Shown: piece after piece, positions 34,810 through 42,778 of the stretch
Layout of the letters: each line of letters starts with the position of its first letter
Numbering within the stretch: the first letter of the stretch is position 1
Assembly (NCBI RefSeq): GCF_024622195.1
Contig: NZ_JANKBI010000010.1
Span: forward strand, 124,001-188,000
Source of the DNA: Murimonas intestini
GTDB taxonomy: Bacteria > Bacillota > Clostridia > Lachnospirales > Lachnospiraceae
DNA: 64,000 nt
Direction of reading: 5' to 3'
Notes under the pieces: generated by a model
What the model saw: only the letters and a program-made list of their open reading frames with translations
Databases searched by the model: none
Told to the model about the DNA's origin: nothing
Made by a program: the position numbers and the translations under genes

Positions 34810-35799
34810 TCATTCCGGCAGATAATCATTAGAGAAGCCTGTGTTCTCCTGGATGGGAGCAGTTACAAGCTCATTTTCATTTAACCAGTTATAGAAAGCA
34901 TTCCATCTCCCGGCATCAATATATCCCCACTTTTCGGCTTCTGCCTGGTACTTGTCTGCCAGATATTCCTGGCTTGCCTCCACCATGGCTTTATCCAGCT
35001 CAGGAGCTGCTTTGCAGAGGATTTCCGCTGCACCCTGGGGGTCTGCTATGGCATCCTCATATCCCTTTGACAATGCGCTCATGAATGCTTTGGCAGTTTC
35101 CGGATCTTCACTCAGAAAATCGTTATTTGCAATAATTACAGGAGTATAGTAGTCAAACACCGGATTCAGATCTGAGAAAGCAAAATAGTCAGTCTCCAGG
35201 TCATTTACCTCTGTGGCAATGCCTCCCCATGCATAATAGACCCAGATGGAATCCACCTGCCTGGATTTAAGGGCGCTCACCTCATCTGTGACTGTACTTG
35301 GGATCATATCCACTTTGCTGAAATCCCCGCCGTCGCCTTCTACCACATTCTTTATCATTGCCTGTTCTACCGGAAGATCCCAGGTGGCATAAGTATGCTC
35401 CTCCATTCCTTTAGGCCTGTCCATCCCTTCCCCTTTTCTGGAAATGATGCCCGATGTATTATGCTGTATCACGGCCGCCACTGCAGTCACCGGCAGCGCG
35501 CTGTCCCCTGAGAGAGCCGGAGCCATGCTGTCCTGGAAATCTACCCCGAACTGGGCCTGTCCTGAAGCCACCATAAGCGTAGCCCCGTCTTCCGGCGGCT
35601 GCACGATCTCCACCTCCAGGCCTGCTTCTTCAAAATACCCCTTTTCCTGGGCGATGTATAATCCCGTATGGTTCGTATTTGGAGTCCAGTCCAGAACAAA
35701 TGTTATTTTTGATGCAGCTTCTGTTTTAAATCCCGTGCTGCCTGTCAGGACTGCTGCAGCCGCCAGGGCCGCTGTCAGTAATATTTTTTTCTTTTTCAT
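34810..35799 (-). CDS. thiY: NMT1/THI5-like substrate-binding protein (ThiY-like)
   Basis: 329 residues. The signal peptide ends near residue 28 (FKTEAAS); no lipobox Cys is apparent. The NMT1/THI5-like core opens with FVLDWTPNTNHTGLYIAQEK and contains VEIVQPPEDGATLMVASGQAQFG, the pattern seen in binding proteins for the pyrimidine moiety HMP or its formylamino precursor. It follows the permease gene by 29 bases and precedes the ATPase gene by 38. The TPP riboswitch upstream of the operon supports the substrate class. The exact ligand is not determined. Confidence 0.88.
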   Translation of the reverse strand: MKKKKILLTAALAAAAVLTGSTGFKTEAASKITFVLDWTPNTNHTGLYIAQEKGYFEEAGLEVEIVQPPEDGATLMVASGQAQFGVDFQDSMAPALSGDSALPVTAVAAVIQHNTSGIISRKGEGMDRPKGMEEHTYATWDLPVEQAMIKNVVEGDGGDFSKVDMIPSTVTDEVSALKSRQVDSIWVYYAWGGIATEVNDLETDYFAFSDLNPVFDYYTPVIIANNDFLSEDPETAKAFMSALSKGYEDAIADPQGAAEILCKAAPELDKAMVEASQEYLADKYQAEAEKWGYIDAGRWNAFYNWLNENELVTAPIQENTGFSNDYLPE

Positions 35800-35828
35800 G
35801 TGTTTCCTCCTCTTTAATCTTGGTCAAT

Positions 35829-36623
35829 TTATTTTTTCTCCCAGGGCATACATTTCTTTCTCAGCAATGTAACACAGCCCATAAGCAGGAGACTGATAGC
35901 GGATATCAAAAAGATCACCGCAAACATTTTGTCAAACGCATAAGCGCTCCTTACTCTTGTCATATAAACCCCAAGCCCTTTATAGCCTCCCAGCCACTCT
36001 GCGATCACTGCGCCTACTACAGAGTAAGATACAGAAATACGCAGGCTGCTAAAGAAGCTGTTCAAAGCCTGGGGAAATTTTACATATCTGAAAATCTGCC
36101 ACCTGCCTGCTCCCATAGCCTTCAGCAGACGCAGGGCATCCTCATCCGCTGAGCGGAATCCTTCCAGGAGCCCCACCGCGATCGGGAAAAACGTGACGAT
36201 CACTATCAGGGTGACCTTCGGAGCTATATCATATCCCATCCACAGTACAAGAAGCGGGGCTATGGCAATCGTTGGAATCGTCTGTGTGATGACAATGACA
36301 GGATAGAATGCCCTGTAGCAGCCCTCAAAGCTGTCCATGAGCAATGCTGCCAGAAACCCGACAAGAATACCTAACCCCAGTCCCAGAAATGCTTCTGCCA
36401 GGGATGTCCACAGATGAGACATGAGCAGCGGAAAATCACCGATAAACGCCCTGGCTACTCCCACCGGGGACGGAAGCATAAATTCCGGCACCAGGCCTGT
36501 CATACTGACCGTCTGCCAGATAACAAGCACTGCAGCTATGGCTGAAAACGGAAGCAGCCTGGAAGCGAATCCATTCTTCTTATTCGCCCTGCTGCTGATG
36601 ATGTTTTGTGACTTTTTTCTCAA
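35829..36623 (-). CDS. thiX: Thiamine/precursor ABC transporter permease (ThiX-like)
   Basis: 264 residues with about six membrane helices. The family block is LLEGFRSADEDALRLLKAMGA near 175-195, with SLRISVSYSVVGAVIAEWLGG near 215. The best start is a TTG at 36623, which overlaps the end of the thiamine-binding gene by 44 bases; AAGGAG lies 12 bases upstream and no in-frame ATG exists near it. The overlap suggests translational coupling. It belongs to the riboswitch-controlled importer. Confidence 0.87.
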   Translation of the reverse strand: MRKKSQNIISSRANKKNGFASRLLPFSAIAAVLVIWQTVSMTGLVPEFMLPSPVGVARAFIGDFPLLMSHLWTSLAEAFLGLGLGILVGFLAALLMDSFEGCYRAFYPVIVITQTIPTIAIAPLLVLWMGYDIAPKVTLIVIVTFFPIAVGLLEGFRSADEDALRLLKAMGAGRWQIFRYVKFPQALNSFFSSLRISVSYSVVGAVIAEWLGGYKGLGVYMTRVRSAYAFDKMFAVIFLISAISLLLMGCVTLLRKKCMPWEKK

Positions 36624-36888
36624 TTGTCAGAACATCTCCTTCCGGCTTATAGGTAACCTTGATATAAGCTGACACAGAGGGAGCTCCGGCCCTTATTGCT
36701 ATATGCTGGCATTCCTTTACAATATCCATGAGCTCGTCATAGTCCCCCTCAATAGCTGTCTCAAAAGGTCCCACATAATAATTCAGGCCTGTGCTTTTAA
36801 TATAATCGATCACCTCATCAACTATACGGATCAATTCCTCATCATTTTCTGCCTTTGGCAATGTCTGGATCGCTACACTTGCGTTCAT
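36580..36888 (-). CDS. Thiamine-binding MTH1187/YkoF-like small protein
   Basis: 102 residues from the ATG at 36888, seven bases after AGGAG. An in-frame ATG at 36930 would start at the edge of the riboswitch terminator without a ribosome site and is rejected. The protein fits the MTH1187/YqgV (PF01910) fold: SVAIQTLP, IDYIKSTGLNYYVGPFETAIEGD and a closing YKPEGDVLTIEKKV strand. Relatives bind thiamine. It is first in the operon after the TPP riboswitch, and its 3-prime end overlaps the permease gene. Confidence 0.85.
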   Translation of the reverse strand: MNASVAIQTLPKAENDEELIRIVDEVIDYIKSTGLNYYVGPFETAIEGDYDELMDIVKECQHIAIRAGAPSVSAYIKVTYKPEGDVLTIEKKVTKHHQQQGE

Positions 36889-36931
36889 ATTCATTCTCCT
36901 TTTTTTTGAAATTATTTTATTTATAAACATT

Positions 36932-36966
36932 AAAAAGGACCTCCTGCCTTGGAAGAAGTCCTTTTT
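36932..36966 (-). terminator. Riboswitch expression-platform terminator
   Basis: On the minus strand AAAAAGGACTTCTTCC, a short loop and GGAGGTCCTTTTT form a strong hairpin with a T-run, between the TPP aptamer and the first gene. TPP binding is expected to favour it and stop transcription. Confidence 0.85.
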
Positions 36967-37003
36967 AATGAATGAAACACAATATAATGTATCAACACTC
37001 TAT

Positions 37004-37094
37004 TCTCCCTACGTTGGCATTATCCAAATCAGGTCATGGGTCTAAACATTCTGGTAGTTTACTCTCAGCCAGGCTCTCCCGGCTCCCCGTGTTT
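37004..37094 (-). promoter_or_regulatory. TPP riboswitch (THI element)
   Basis: The minus strand carries the conserved aptamer pieces in order: ACACGGGGAGCC, CTGGCTGAGAGTA, GACCCATGACCTGATTTGG and ATAATGCCAACGTAGGGAG. These form P1-P5 of the thiamine pyrophosphate aptamer. The terminator at 36932-36966 follows about 40 bases downstream, then the thiamine-binding gene. High TPP should switch the importer operon off. Confidence 0.96.
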
Positions 37095-37132
37095 TCTATT
37101 TAAATTTTCAGCTTCCGGGATTCCCAGAAGGC

Positions 37133-37161
37133 ATCCTATCTGCCGCTTAAAAATTCTTCAA
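37133..37161 (-). promoter_or_regulatory. Promoter candidate for the riboswitch operon, inside the HPr-like gene end
   Basis: On the minus strand TTGAAG (37161-37156), a 17-base spacer and TAGGAT (37138-37133). Only 41 bases separate the HPr-like stop from the aptamer, so the promoter must overlap that gene unless the operon is read from upstream. Confidence 0.45.
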
Positions 37162-37390
37162 TCTTCTCCAGCGCATACTCTTCATCGCCGCCGTTCGCAG
37201 TGACAGTGATATTCTCACCCTCTATGAGACCCAGGGTCATCATTCCCATAATACTCTTGGCATTAACCTTTTTTTCTCCAGATTCTACATAAATGTCACT
37301 CTCAAACTGGCTTGCCACCTGTACAAGTAAAGCTACAGGCCTCGCCTCAAGACCGCTTGCAATCTGAATGGTAATTGGTTTCTTTTTCAT
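37136..37390 (-). CDS. HPr-like protein lacking the phosphorylatable His (Crh-like)
   Basis: 84 residues, a complete HPr fold. The active-site loop reads SGLEARPVALLVQ: the residue equivalent to His15 of HPr is Glu (codon GAG, bases 37346-37348). The regulatory Ser46 motif is intact (VNAKSIMGMMTLG). Without His15 it cannot pass phosphate in the sugar phosphotransferase system. B. subtilis Crh has the same kind of change (Gln15), and its gene also follows whiA. Crh acts as a CcpA co-repressor after HPrK phosphorylates Ser46, so a regulatory role is likely here. The gene follows whiA by 15 bases. Confidence 0.9.
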   Translation of the reverse strand: MKKKPITIQIASGLEARPVALLVQVASQFESDIYVESGEKKVNAKSIMGMMTLGLIEGENITVTANGGDEEYALEKIEEFLSGR

Positions 37391-37405
37391 AAATAATGCT
37401 CCTCC

Positions 37406-38353
37406 TTACTTTCCTCTAAGCTCATCTGCTAAGTTGCTTAACTTTCTCAATCTATGATTCACACCTGATTTTCCTACCTGTGGTGTCAGCATCATACCTA
37501 GCTCTTTTAAGGTGGCTTCGGGCTGCTCCAGCCGCAGCCTTGCAACATCCTCAAGGCCTTCGGACAAAGAATCAAACCCAATCGTAGACTGTATATATTG
37601 AATATCCTCGATCTGCTTAACCGCCGCATTTACCGTCTTATTGATATTGGCCGTCTCACAGTTCACCTGGCGGTTCACGCTGTTGCGCATTTCCTTCAGG
37701 ATACGGACATTCTCCAGATTCATCAGAGCCACATGTGCTTCCATCACATTCAGGATTTCCACGATCTGGGCTCCCTCTTTGATATATACAACATAGTACT
37801 TCTTTCTCTGCACTATCTTTGCATCAATATCAAAGGTATTAATGATTGCCTGCAGCTGTTCTGCTTTATATACTGACATACAGACGATCTCAAAATGATA
37901 GAACTTTTCAGGTGCGCTGATTGATCCGGCTGCCAGAAACGCTCCTCTTATAAATGCCCTTCTGCAGCAGGCATTCTGCACTACCACGTTACTTACGGCA
38001 GAAAAGTCCTCACCGATCTCCATATCTTTCCCTATCAGCTTCGCTGCCTGCAGTACACGCATAGTATCCTCATGGCTTTTAATAAGGACCATGTATGTAC
38101 GGCTTTTCTTCTGGCTGACATGCTGCTTAATCGAGACCTCAGTACATATATTAAATGTTTTTTTCAATAATGTAAAGTACTTTCTTGAAACTGCCACATT
38201 TTCTGTCTGGATTTTCAGGCAGTATCTGTCTTTCGCAGAAATAGTGATCCCTCCGCACATGCTTATGATAGCTGCTATCTCGGCTATCTGGCAGTGCCTT
38301 GCTGTGGACAGCTGCCTGGACAGTTCTTCTTTTACCTCGCTTGAAAAGGACAT
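37406..38353 (-). CDS. whiA: WhiA, sporulation/division-linked DNA-binding protein
   Basis: 315 residues, the normal length. The N-terminal half is LAGLIDADG-like: SFSSEVKEELSRQ at the start, then AFIRGAFLAAGSISAPEKFYHFEI. The C-terminal DNA-binding HTH carries RLRLEQPEATLKELGMMLTP and GVNHRLRKLSNLA. WhiA is conserved across Gram-positives and affects division and chromosome segregation. The gene sits in the usual order after rapZ (gap of ten bases) and before the HPr-like gene; yvcK, usually between rapZ and whiA, is absent. Confidence 0.97.
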   Translation of the reverse strand: MSFSSEVKEELSRQLSTARHCQIAEIAAIISMCGGITISAKDRYCLKIQTENVAVSRKYFTLLKKTFNICTEVSIKQHVSQKKSRTYMVLIKSHEDTMRVLQAAKLIGKDMEIGEDFSAVSNVVVQNACCRRAFIRGAFLAAGSISAPEKFYHFEIVCMSVYKAEQLQAIINTFDIDAKIVQRKKYYVVYIKEGAQIVEILNVMEAHVALMNLENVRILKEMRNSVNRQVNCETANINKTVNAAVKQIEDIQYIQSTIGFDSLSEGLEDVARLRLEQPEATLKELGMMLTPQVGKSGVNHRLRKLSNLADELRGK

Positions 38354-38363
38354 ATGCCACCTC

Positions 38364-39221
38364 TCATCTGCTTATATCTCTGTGCTCAATCTTGACCCCG
38401 TATTCCTTCTGTCCATTCAGACATTCATAGAGCTTGTTCGCCAGAGTCACTGAACGGTGCTTACCGCCTGTACAGCCTATACTAATCACCAGCTGGTTCT
38501 TTCCCTCCAGCACATAGTTGGGTATCAAAAACTCTACCATATCAGTCAGCTTACTTAAGAATGTCTTTGTAAGGTCAAAACCCATCACATAGTCCTGAAC
38601 TTCCCTGTCATTTCCCGTTTTACTGCGCAGAGCATCGATATAAAACGGGTTGGGCAGGAATCTCACATCAAATACTAAATCAGAATCACTTGGAATCCCA
38701 TACTTAAATCCGAAAGAAAGGACAGTAATCACAAGATTCTTAAACTCTTCATTTTTTACAAATATCTTATCCAGCTCCACATTCAGTTCTCTTGTGAGCA
38801 GCTGGCTTGTATCAATAATATAATCTGCATGCTTTTTCAGAAAGGCAAGCTTCTTCCTTTCCTGGGCGATTCCCTGGTCCACCCTGCCCGCCTTGGCCAG
38901 CGGGTGGCTCCTCCTTGTCTCCTTGTACCTCTTAACCAGCACCTCATCTGAGGCATCCAGAAACAGGATCTCATGCTTGATCCCTGTCAAAGTCATCTTC
39001 TCCAGGATTTTTTCCATCTCGCTTAAAGCAACGCCGCTTCTGATATCTACACCCATGGCAGCTTTTTCAATCTCGTTCCCCGGAGTGCATGCCAGATGGG
39101 CAAATTTCTCCAGAAGAGGAATCGGAAGATTGTCTACGCAAAAATAGCCCATATCTTCCAGCATCTTCAGCGTTGTACTTTTCCCTGCTCCTGACATACC
39201 TGTCACAATGACAAATCTCAT
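38364..39221 (-). CDS. rapZ: RapZ/YvcJ nucleotide-binding protein
   Basis: 285 residues. Walker A GMSGAGKSTTLKMLED is near residues 8-23, followed by the family blocks DEVLVKRYKETRRSHPL, FGFKYGIPSDSDLVFDVRF, LPNPFY and the C-terminal SIGCTGGKHRSV. In E. coli RapZ controls glucosamine-6-phosphate synthase through small RNAs; in B. subtilis YvcJ is a GTPase with a less clear role. It overlaps murB by four bases (ATGA) and precedes whiA. Confidence 0.97.
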   Translation of the reverse strand: MRFVIVTGMSGAGKSTTLKMLEDMGYFCVDNLPIPLLEKFAHLACTPGNEIEKAAMGVDIRSGVALSEMEKILEKMTLTGIKHEILFLDASDEVLVKRYKETRRSHPLAKAGRVDQGIAQERKKLAFLKKHADYIIDTSQLLTRELNVELDKIFVKNEEFKNLVITVLSFGFKYGIPSDSDLVFDVRFLPNPFYIDALRSKTGNDREVQDYVMGFDLTKTFLSKLTDMVEFLIPNYVLEGKNQLVISIGCTGGKHRSVTLANKLYECLNGQKEYGVKIEHRDISR

Positions 39222-40132
39222 TTGAATTCTCCCAACATCTTCACTTCCGGCTCAAGCGTAATCCCCGAGTGCTCCCTGACTCTGCGGACCACCTCCGCCA
39301 TAAGCTCTCTGACATCTGAAGCCGCAGCATCTCCTCTGTTTATCACAAAACCGCAGTGCTTTTCAGACACCTGCGCATCTCCCACTGAAAATCCGGCAAG
39401 TCCAGCTTCCATAATAAGCTTTCCGGCAAAATTTCCTTCGGGCCTCTTAAAAGTACTGCCCGCACTGGCAAATTCCAGGGGCTGTTTTGAAACTCTTTTT
39501 TCCTTCAGTTCATCCATCCTCTGACGGATCTTCAATTTATCTCCGGGCGCCAGGGCTATCACAGCCTCCAGTGCAATATAATTTTTCTTTGCCACAGCGC
39601 TGGTCCTGTATCCTAAGTCCAGCTCATCCCTGCCGAGAACAATAACTTCTCCCTCCTGGCTCAGGACTGTGACTTCCTCCAGGACATCTTTCATCTCACC
39701 GCCATAGGCTCCTGCATTCATCACGACTGCCCCTCCCAGAGTACCCGGGATGCCCGCCGCAAATTCAAAACCTGTAAGCCCGTATTCCAAAGCTTTCGCT
39801 GCTATCCTGGACAAAAGGGCTCCCGATCTGGCCCTGATCATATTTTCCTCCAATGTGATATCGCTGAAATTCTTCAGCAGCTGGATGACCGTTCCCCGGT
39901 ATCCTTTATCTCCAACCAGAAGATTACTTCCATTTCCAAGGATGTAGTATTCCTCACCGCCTGCCCTGCAGGCACTGATCACCTGCATAAGCTCCTCTCT
40001 GCTGTGTGGTATGATATAATAATCAGCAGGTCCGCCGATCCTGAACGTTGTATGTTTTTTCATCGGTTCATCGATATATGCGTTGTCACTTCCTACTATA
40101 CTGCAGAACTGATTCCATAAATCCTGATTCAC
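39218..40132 (-). CDS. murB: UDP-N-acetylenolpyruvoylglucosamine reductase MurB
   Basis: 304 residues. The start is GTG at 40132, preceded by GGGGAAAG. FAD-binding blocks are KKHTTFRIGGPADYYI near 25 and LGNGSNLLVGDKGYRG near 65. AAGIPGTLGGAVVMNAGAYGG is near 125, and the catalytic Ser lies in FASAGSTFKRPEGNFAGKLI. The last part has GDAQVSEKHCGFVIN and the terminal Glu region. It reduces the enolpyruvyl group in peptidoglycan precursor synthesis, using NADPH. It lacks the C-terminal extension of E. coli-type enzymes (type II form). First gene of the murB-rapZ-whiA-HPr-like string. Confidence 0.97.
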   Translation of the reverse strand: MNQDLWNQFCSIVGSDNAYIDEPMKKHTTFRIGGPADYYIIPHSREELMQVISACRAGGEEYYILGNGSNLLVGDKGYRGTVIQLLKNFSDITLEENMIRARSGALLSRIAAKALEYGLTGFEFAAGIPGTLGGAVVMNAGAYGGEMKDVLEEVTVLSQEGEVIVLGRDELDLGYRTSAVAKKNYIALEAVIALAPGDKLKIRQRMDELKEKRVSKQPLEFASAGSTFKRPEGNFAGKLIMEAGLAGFSVGDAQVSEKHCGFVINRGDAAASDVRELMAEVVRRVREHSGITLEPEVKMLGEFK

Positions 40133-40209
40133 TGACTTTCCCCAATCTAAATTATTTTAAAGACTGCTAAAAACACAGCCCTTCTTTTTCTTAAAGATAT
40201 GCCTTATTA

Positions 40210-40238
40210 ATAATACAATAGAAGTCTTTTTTATTCAA
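40210..40238 (-). promoter_or_regulatory. Sigma-A promoter of the murB operon
   Basis: On the minus strand TTGAAT (40238-40233), a 17-base spacer and TATTAT (40215-40210), giving a leader of about 70 bases before the GTG start at 40132. Confidence 0.6.
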
Positions 40239-40267
40239 GCATCTTTTTTGCCAGTGGCAATACTGCC

Positions 40268-40313
40268 GTAACAGTTCAGACGGCTGCTGAATGGCAGACG
40301 GCTGAACTGTTAC
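40268..40313. repeat. Intergenic palindrome, GTTAC...GTAAC family (copy 5)
   Basis: GTAACAGTTCAG (40268-40279) and CTGAACTGTTAC (40302-40313) are perfect 12-base inverted arms around a 22-base centre that itself contains CGGCTG repeats. It lies between the acyltransferase stop and the murB promoter. Confidence 0.75.
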
Positions 40314-40324
40314 ATATTGCCTGT

Positions 40325-41410
40325 TCACCGTTGCTGTTTATGGCTCTGCTTTAAAGCAATGCCGGGAATATTCACTAATTTATGGCATAAGTATGCTGGT
40401 ATCAGCGTACTTGCAAATACAAGAGGCACAATCACAAAATACCAGCCCAGCTTATCAGGTATAAACGCCACCTTCTGGTTGAACTGCTTATAGATGATCT
40501 GGTCAGCTATCCATGACAGCAGATATATGCTCAGTGAGCAGGCGCTGACAACAAAAAATATCTTCTTTACCAGCCAGTTATGTATCTCTATCCGATAGAG
40601 CATCAAAAATACCAGGACAGCTATCCCCACTGTGGGAAGCGCTCCATATCCCGAGGGAAAATTCCAGTTGAATTTATTCTTATCAGTTACTGTCATAAAG
40701 CTGACAGCTGCCTGTCCAAAAGAGAGGGCCGCAATTCCCAGGGCACACTTCCACTTGGCCGGCTTTAACCTGAATTCAGCCAGATAGCAGCCGATAAAGT
40801 AATATGTAAATGGATAGAGTCTCGGCCACCATGCAGGAAGATATGAATGCTCATAATTAATGATCCCCGGAAGCGCTGTGATGAACAGCATAGAAAGTAA
40901 AAGTATCTGCTTATGCTTTTTAGGTACTTCCGGCCCTCCGTAAGCCTTATTCAGAAACGGTATCAGCAGGAAAAGCCCTGTATACATAGAGACATACCAG
41001 GAATACGGCGCTGCCGAGAAATCCAGGATAGAATAGATCCATCCCGCAAAATCCAGTTCCTTGTCCTGGCAGACTGTTTTAAACAGATTACACAGGATGC
41101 AAGCCATCAGATATTCTCCCAGGATTCTGAATATCTTCATATAATATGCCTTATCCGGTTTTTTCCTGTTCATCAGGAAACCCGACAATATTAAAAACAG
41201 AGGCACACATGAGTAGAACAGCCACCTCATGGCTGTCATCAGAAACATGTTTACGCCTTCCAGCTCCTGGCTGTAATACCCATTATTATAGAAAAAATGC
41301 ACAGATACAACAAAAAAAACTGCCGCGCTTCTGACAATGTCAAGGCCCGCGCTCCTGCCTGCATCTTTGCTTTTCACTCTGCCTTTTGTTCCGTTCTTTT
41401 GTTCACTCAT
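40325..41410 (-). CDS. Membrane acyltransferase, family 3 (OafA-like)
   Basis: 361 residues from the ATG at 41410, nine bases after GGGGAG; ATG 41416 is three bases from it and less likely. About ten membrane helices. The family start LDIVRSAAVFFVVSVHFFYN near residue 25 contains the conserved His, and LFLILSGFLMNRK follows. Such proteins transfer acetyl or succinyl groups onto surface polysaccharides or wall components. It directly follows the aminotransferase gene and is probably co-transcribed, though a shared pathway is not evident. Confidence 0.88.
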   Translation of the reverse strand: MSEQKNGTKGRVKSKDAGRSAGLDIVRSAAVFFVVSVHFFYNNGYYSQELEGVNMFLMTAMRWLFYSCVPLFLILSGFLMNRKKPDKAYYMKIFRILGEYLMACILCNLFKTVCQDKELDFAGWIYSILDFSAAPYSWYVSMYTGLFLLIPFLNKAYGGPEVPKKHKQILLLSMLFITALPGIINYEHSYLPAWWPRLYPFTYYFIGCYLAEFRLKPAKWKCALGIAALSFGQAAVSFMTVTDKNKFNWNFPSGYGALPTVGIAVLVFLMLYRIEIHNWLVKKIFFVVSACSLSIYLLSWIADQIIYKQFNQKVAFIPDKLGWYFVIVPLVFASTLIPAYLCHKLVNIPGIALKQSHKQQR

Positions 41411-41412
41411 GA

Positions 41413-42594
41413 TCATCTGCTCCCCTTATCCAGTATACCGCTCTCTCTGACAGCCTGTACGGCCTTTTCCATCTCCTCAGCAGGCAGCACAAGCGCAAAC
41501 CTGACATATCCCTCGCCCAGGCTTCCAAAGCTGCTTCCCGGCACGCAGATGACTCCTGAACGCTCCATCAGTTCCAGAGTAAATTTTTCGGAATTCTCAT
41601 AACCTTCCGGCAGCGGCGCCCACACAAACATTGTACCCTGGCTGTCCGGAACTTCCCAGCCAATATCCCTCAGGCCCCGGCAGAGTGCATGGTTCCTTTT
41701 CTCATACTCCTCCCGCTGCATCCTGACAGCATCCTTCGGCCCTCTGAGGGCTGCAATGGCGGCATACTGCACTGGCAGAAAGACCCCGTAGTCAAACTGG
41801 GTGCGCAGATCCCTGAATGTCCTGACGATCTCCTTATTGCCCACCACGAAAGAGATCCTGGCGCCTGTCAGATTATACGATTTAGAGAGTGAGTAGAATT
41901 CTACCCCCACCTCCTTGGCCCCTTCATGTGCCAAAAAAGAGCCGCCGGTTCTGCCGCCGTACACAATATCAGAATATGCGTTATCATGCAGGATCACAAT
42001 CTCATATTCCCTGGCAAATGATATCAGCTCTTTATAGAAGCTGTCCGGCGCTGTCACACACACAGGATTCAGCGGATAGGAGACTATCATAAACTTAGCA
42101 GCCCTGGCCGTCTCCTCAGGTATTTCTGACAGCCTGGGCAGATAACCATTCTCCCTGTAAAGGGGATACGGCACCGTTTTGGCCCCGCACAGCAGAGGAC
42201 CGGCAGAAAATATGGGATATCCCGGATCCGGTACAAGGACAATATCTCCCGGATCACACAGCGCCCAGGCAAAATGGGCCATTCCCTCCTGGGAGCCGTT
42301 GACAGACATGATTTCTTCTCTGTCCAGGCTCACGCCAAAGCGCTCCATATAAAAATCTGATACTGCATCCAGAAGCTCCCTTTTATCTTTCAGGGCGTAT
42401 TTATAATTTTCAGGGTCTGAGGACGCCTTTGTAAGGGCCTCCATCACATGGGGCGCAGGTTTAAAATCAGGCGTCCCCACAGAAAGATTGTATATTTTCA
42501 TTCCTTTATTCAGGAGTTCCTCTTTCCTTTCATTCAATACCGCAAAAATGCCGGCCTGAAACATTTGTGTTTTCTCTGAAAACTTAATCTGCAT
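41413..42594 (-). CDS. PLP-dependent class I/II aminotransferase
   Basis: 393 residues, fold type I. The substrate-binding start GTPDFKPAPHVMEAL is near 40, NGSQEGMAHFAWAL is near 100, and the PLP-contacting Asp and Tyr lie in ILHDNAYSDIVYGG. The Schiff-base Lys is in FYSLSKSYNLTGARISFVVG near 235, and the C-terminal carboxylate-binding Arg is in YVRFALVLP. It resembles LL-diaminopimelate or alanine/aspartate-type aminotransferases of Clostridia, but the substrate cannot be settled by eye. The ATG follows AAGGAAAG. Confidence 0.88.
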   Translation of the reverse strand: MQIKFSEKTQMFQAGIFAVLNERKEELLNKGMKIYNLSVGTPDFKPAPHVMEALTKASSDPENYKYALKDKRELLDAVSDFYMERFGVSLDREEIMSVNGSQEGMAHFAWALCDPGDIVLVPDPGYPIFSAGPLLCGAKTVPYPLYRENGYLPRLSEIPEETARAAKFMIVSYPLNPVCVTAPDSFYKELISFAREYEIVILHDNAYSDIVYGGRTGGSFLAHEGAKEVGVEFYSLSKSYNLTGARISFVVGNKEIVRTFRDLRTQFDYGVFLPVQYAAIAALRGPKDAVRMQREEYEKRNHALCRGLRDIGWEVPDSQGTMFVWAPLPEGYENSEKFTLELMERSGVICVPGSSFGSLGEGYVRFALVLPAEEMEKAVQAVRESGILDKGSR

Positions 42595-42629
42595 TGTTCT
42601 TTCCTTTCCAGACAGGTCCTGCCTGATTC

Positions 42630-42654
42630 GTTACTGTTCACTCCGACCAGTAAC
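42630..42654. repeat. Intergenic palindrome, GTTAC...GTAAC family (copy 6)
   Basis: GTTACTGTTCAC at the left and GACCAGTAAC at the right around TCC. It stands in the leader of the aminotransferase gene, 36 bases before the ATG. Confidence 0.65.
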
Positions 42655-42678
42655 CCTGATTCTGCCTTTTACAGCCGA

Positions 42679-42708
42679 GGGGATGCTGCCTTCCCGGCAG
42701 CACCCCCT
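42679..42708. other. GC-rich hairpin after the GtrA-YfhO gene
   Basis: GGGG-TGCTGCC and GGCAGCA-CCCC pair around TTCCC with one bulged A. It lies 70 bases after the stop at 42779. It has no T-run on either strand, so it may be a weak terminator or an RNA-stabilising structure. Confidence 0.4.
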
Positions 42709-42778
42709 TATATTCCCATGCCCGGACAGTCCGGCAGTCAGCCGGCACTGCCGTCGGGGCAGCAGGTTCATCTCTTTT

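Noticed and set aside
36889..36930. Longer N-terminus for the thiamine-binding protein
   Set aside because: The ATG at 36930 directly abuts the riboswitch terminator with no ribosome site; AGGAG lies just before the ATG chosen.
42679..42708. GC-rich hairpin considered as a firm terminator
   Set aside because: It lacks a T-run on both strands, so it is listed only as a structure.
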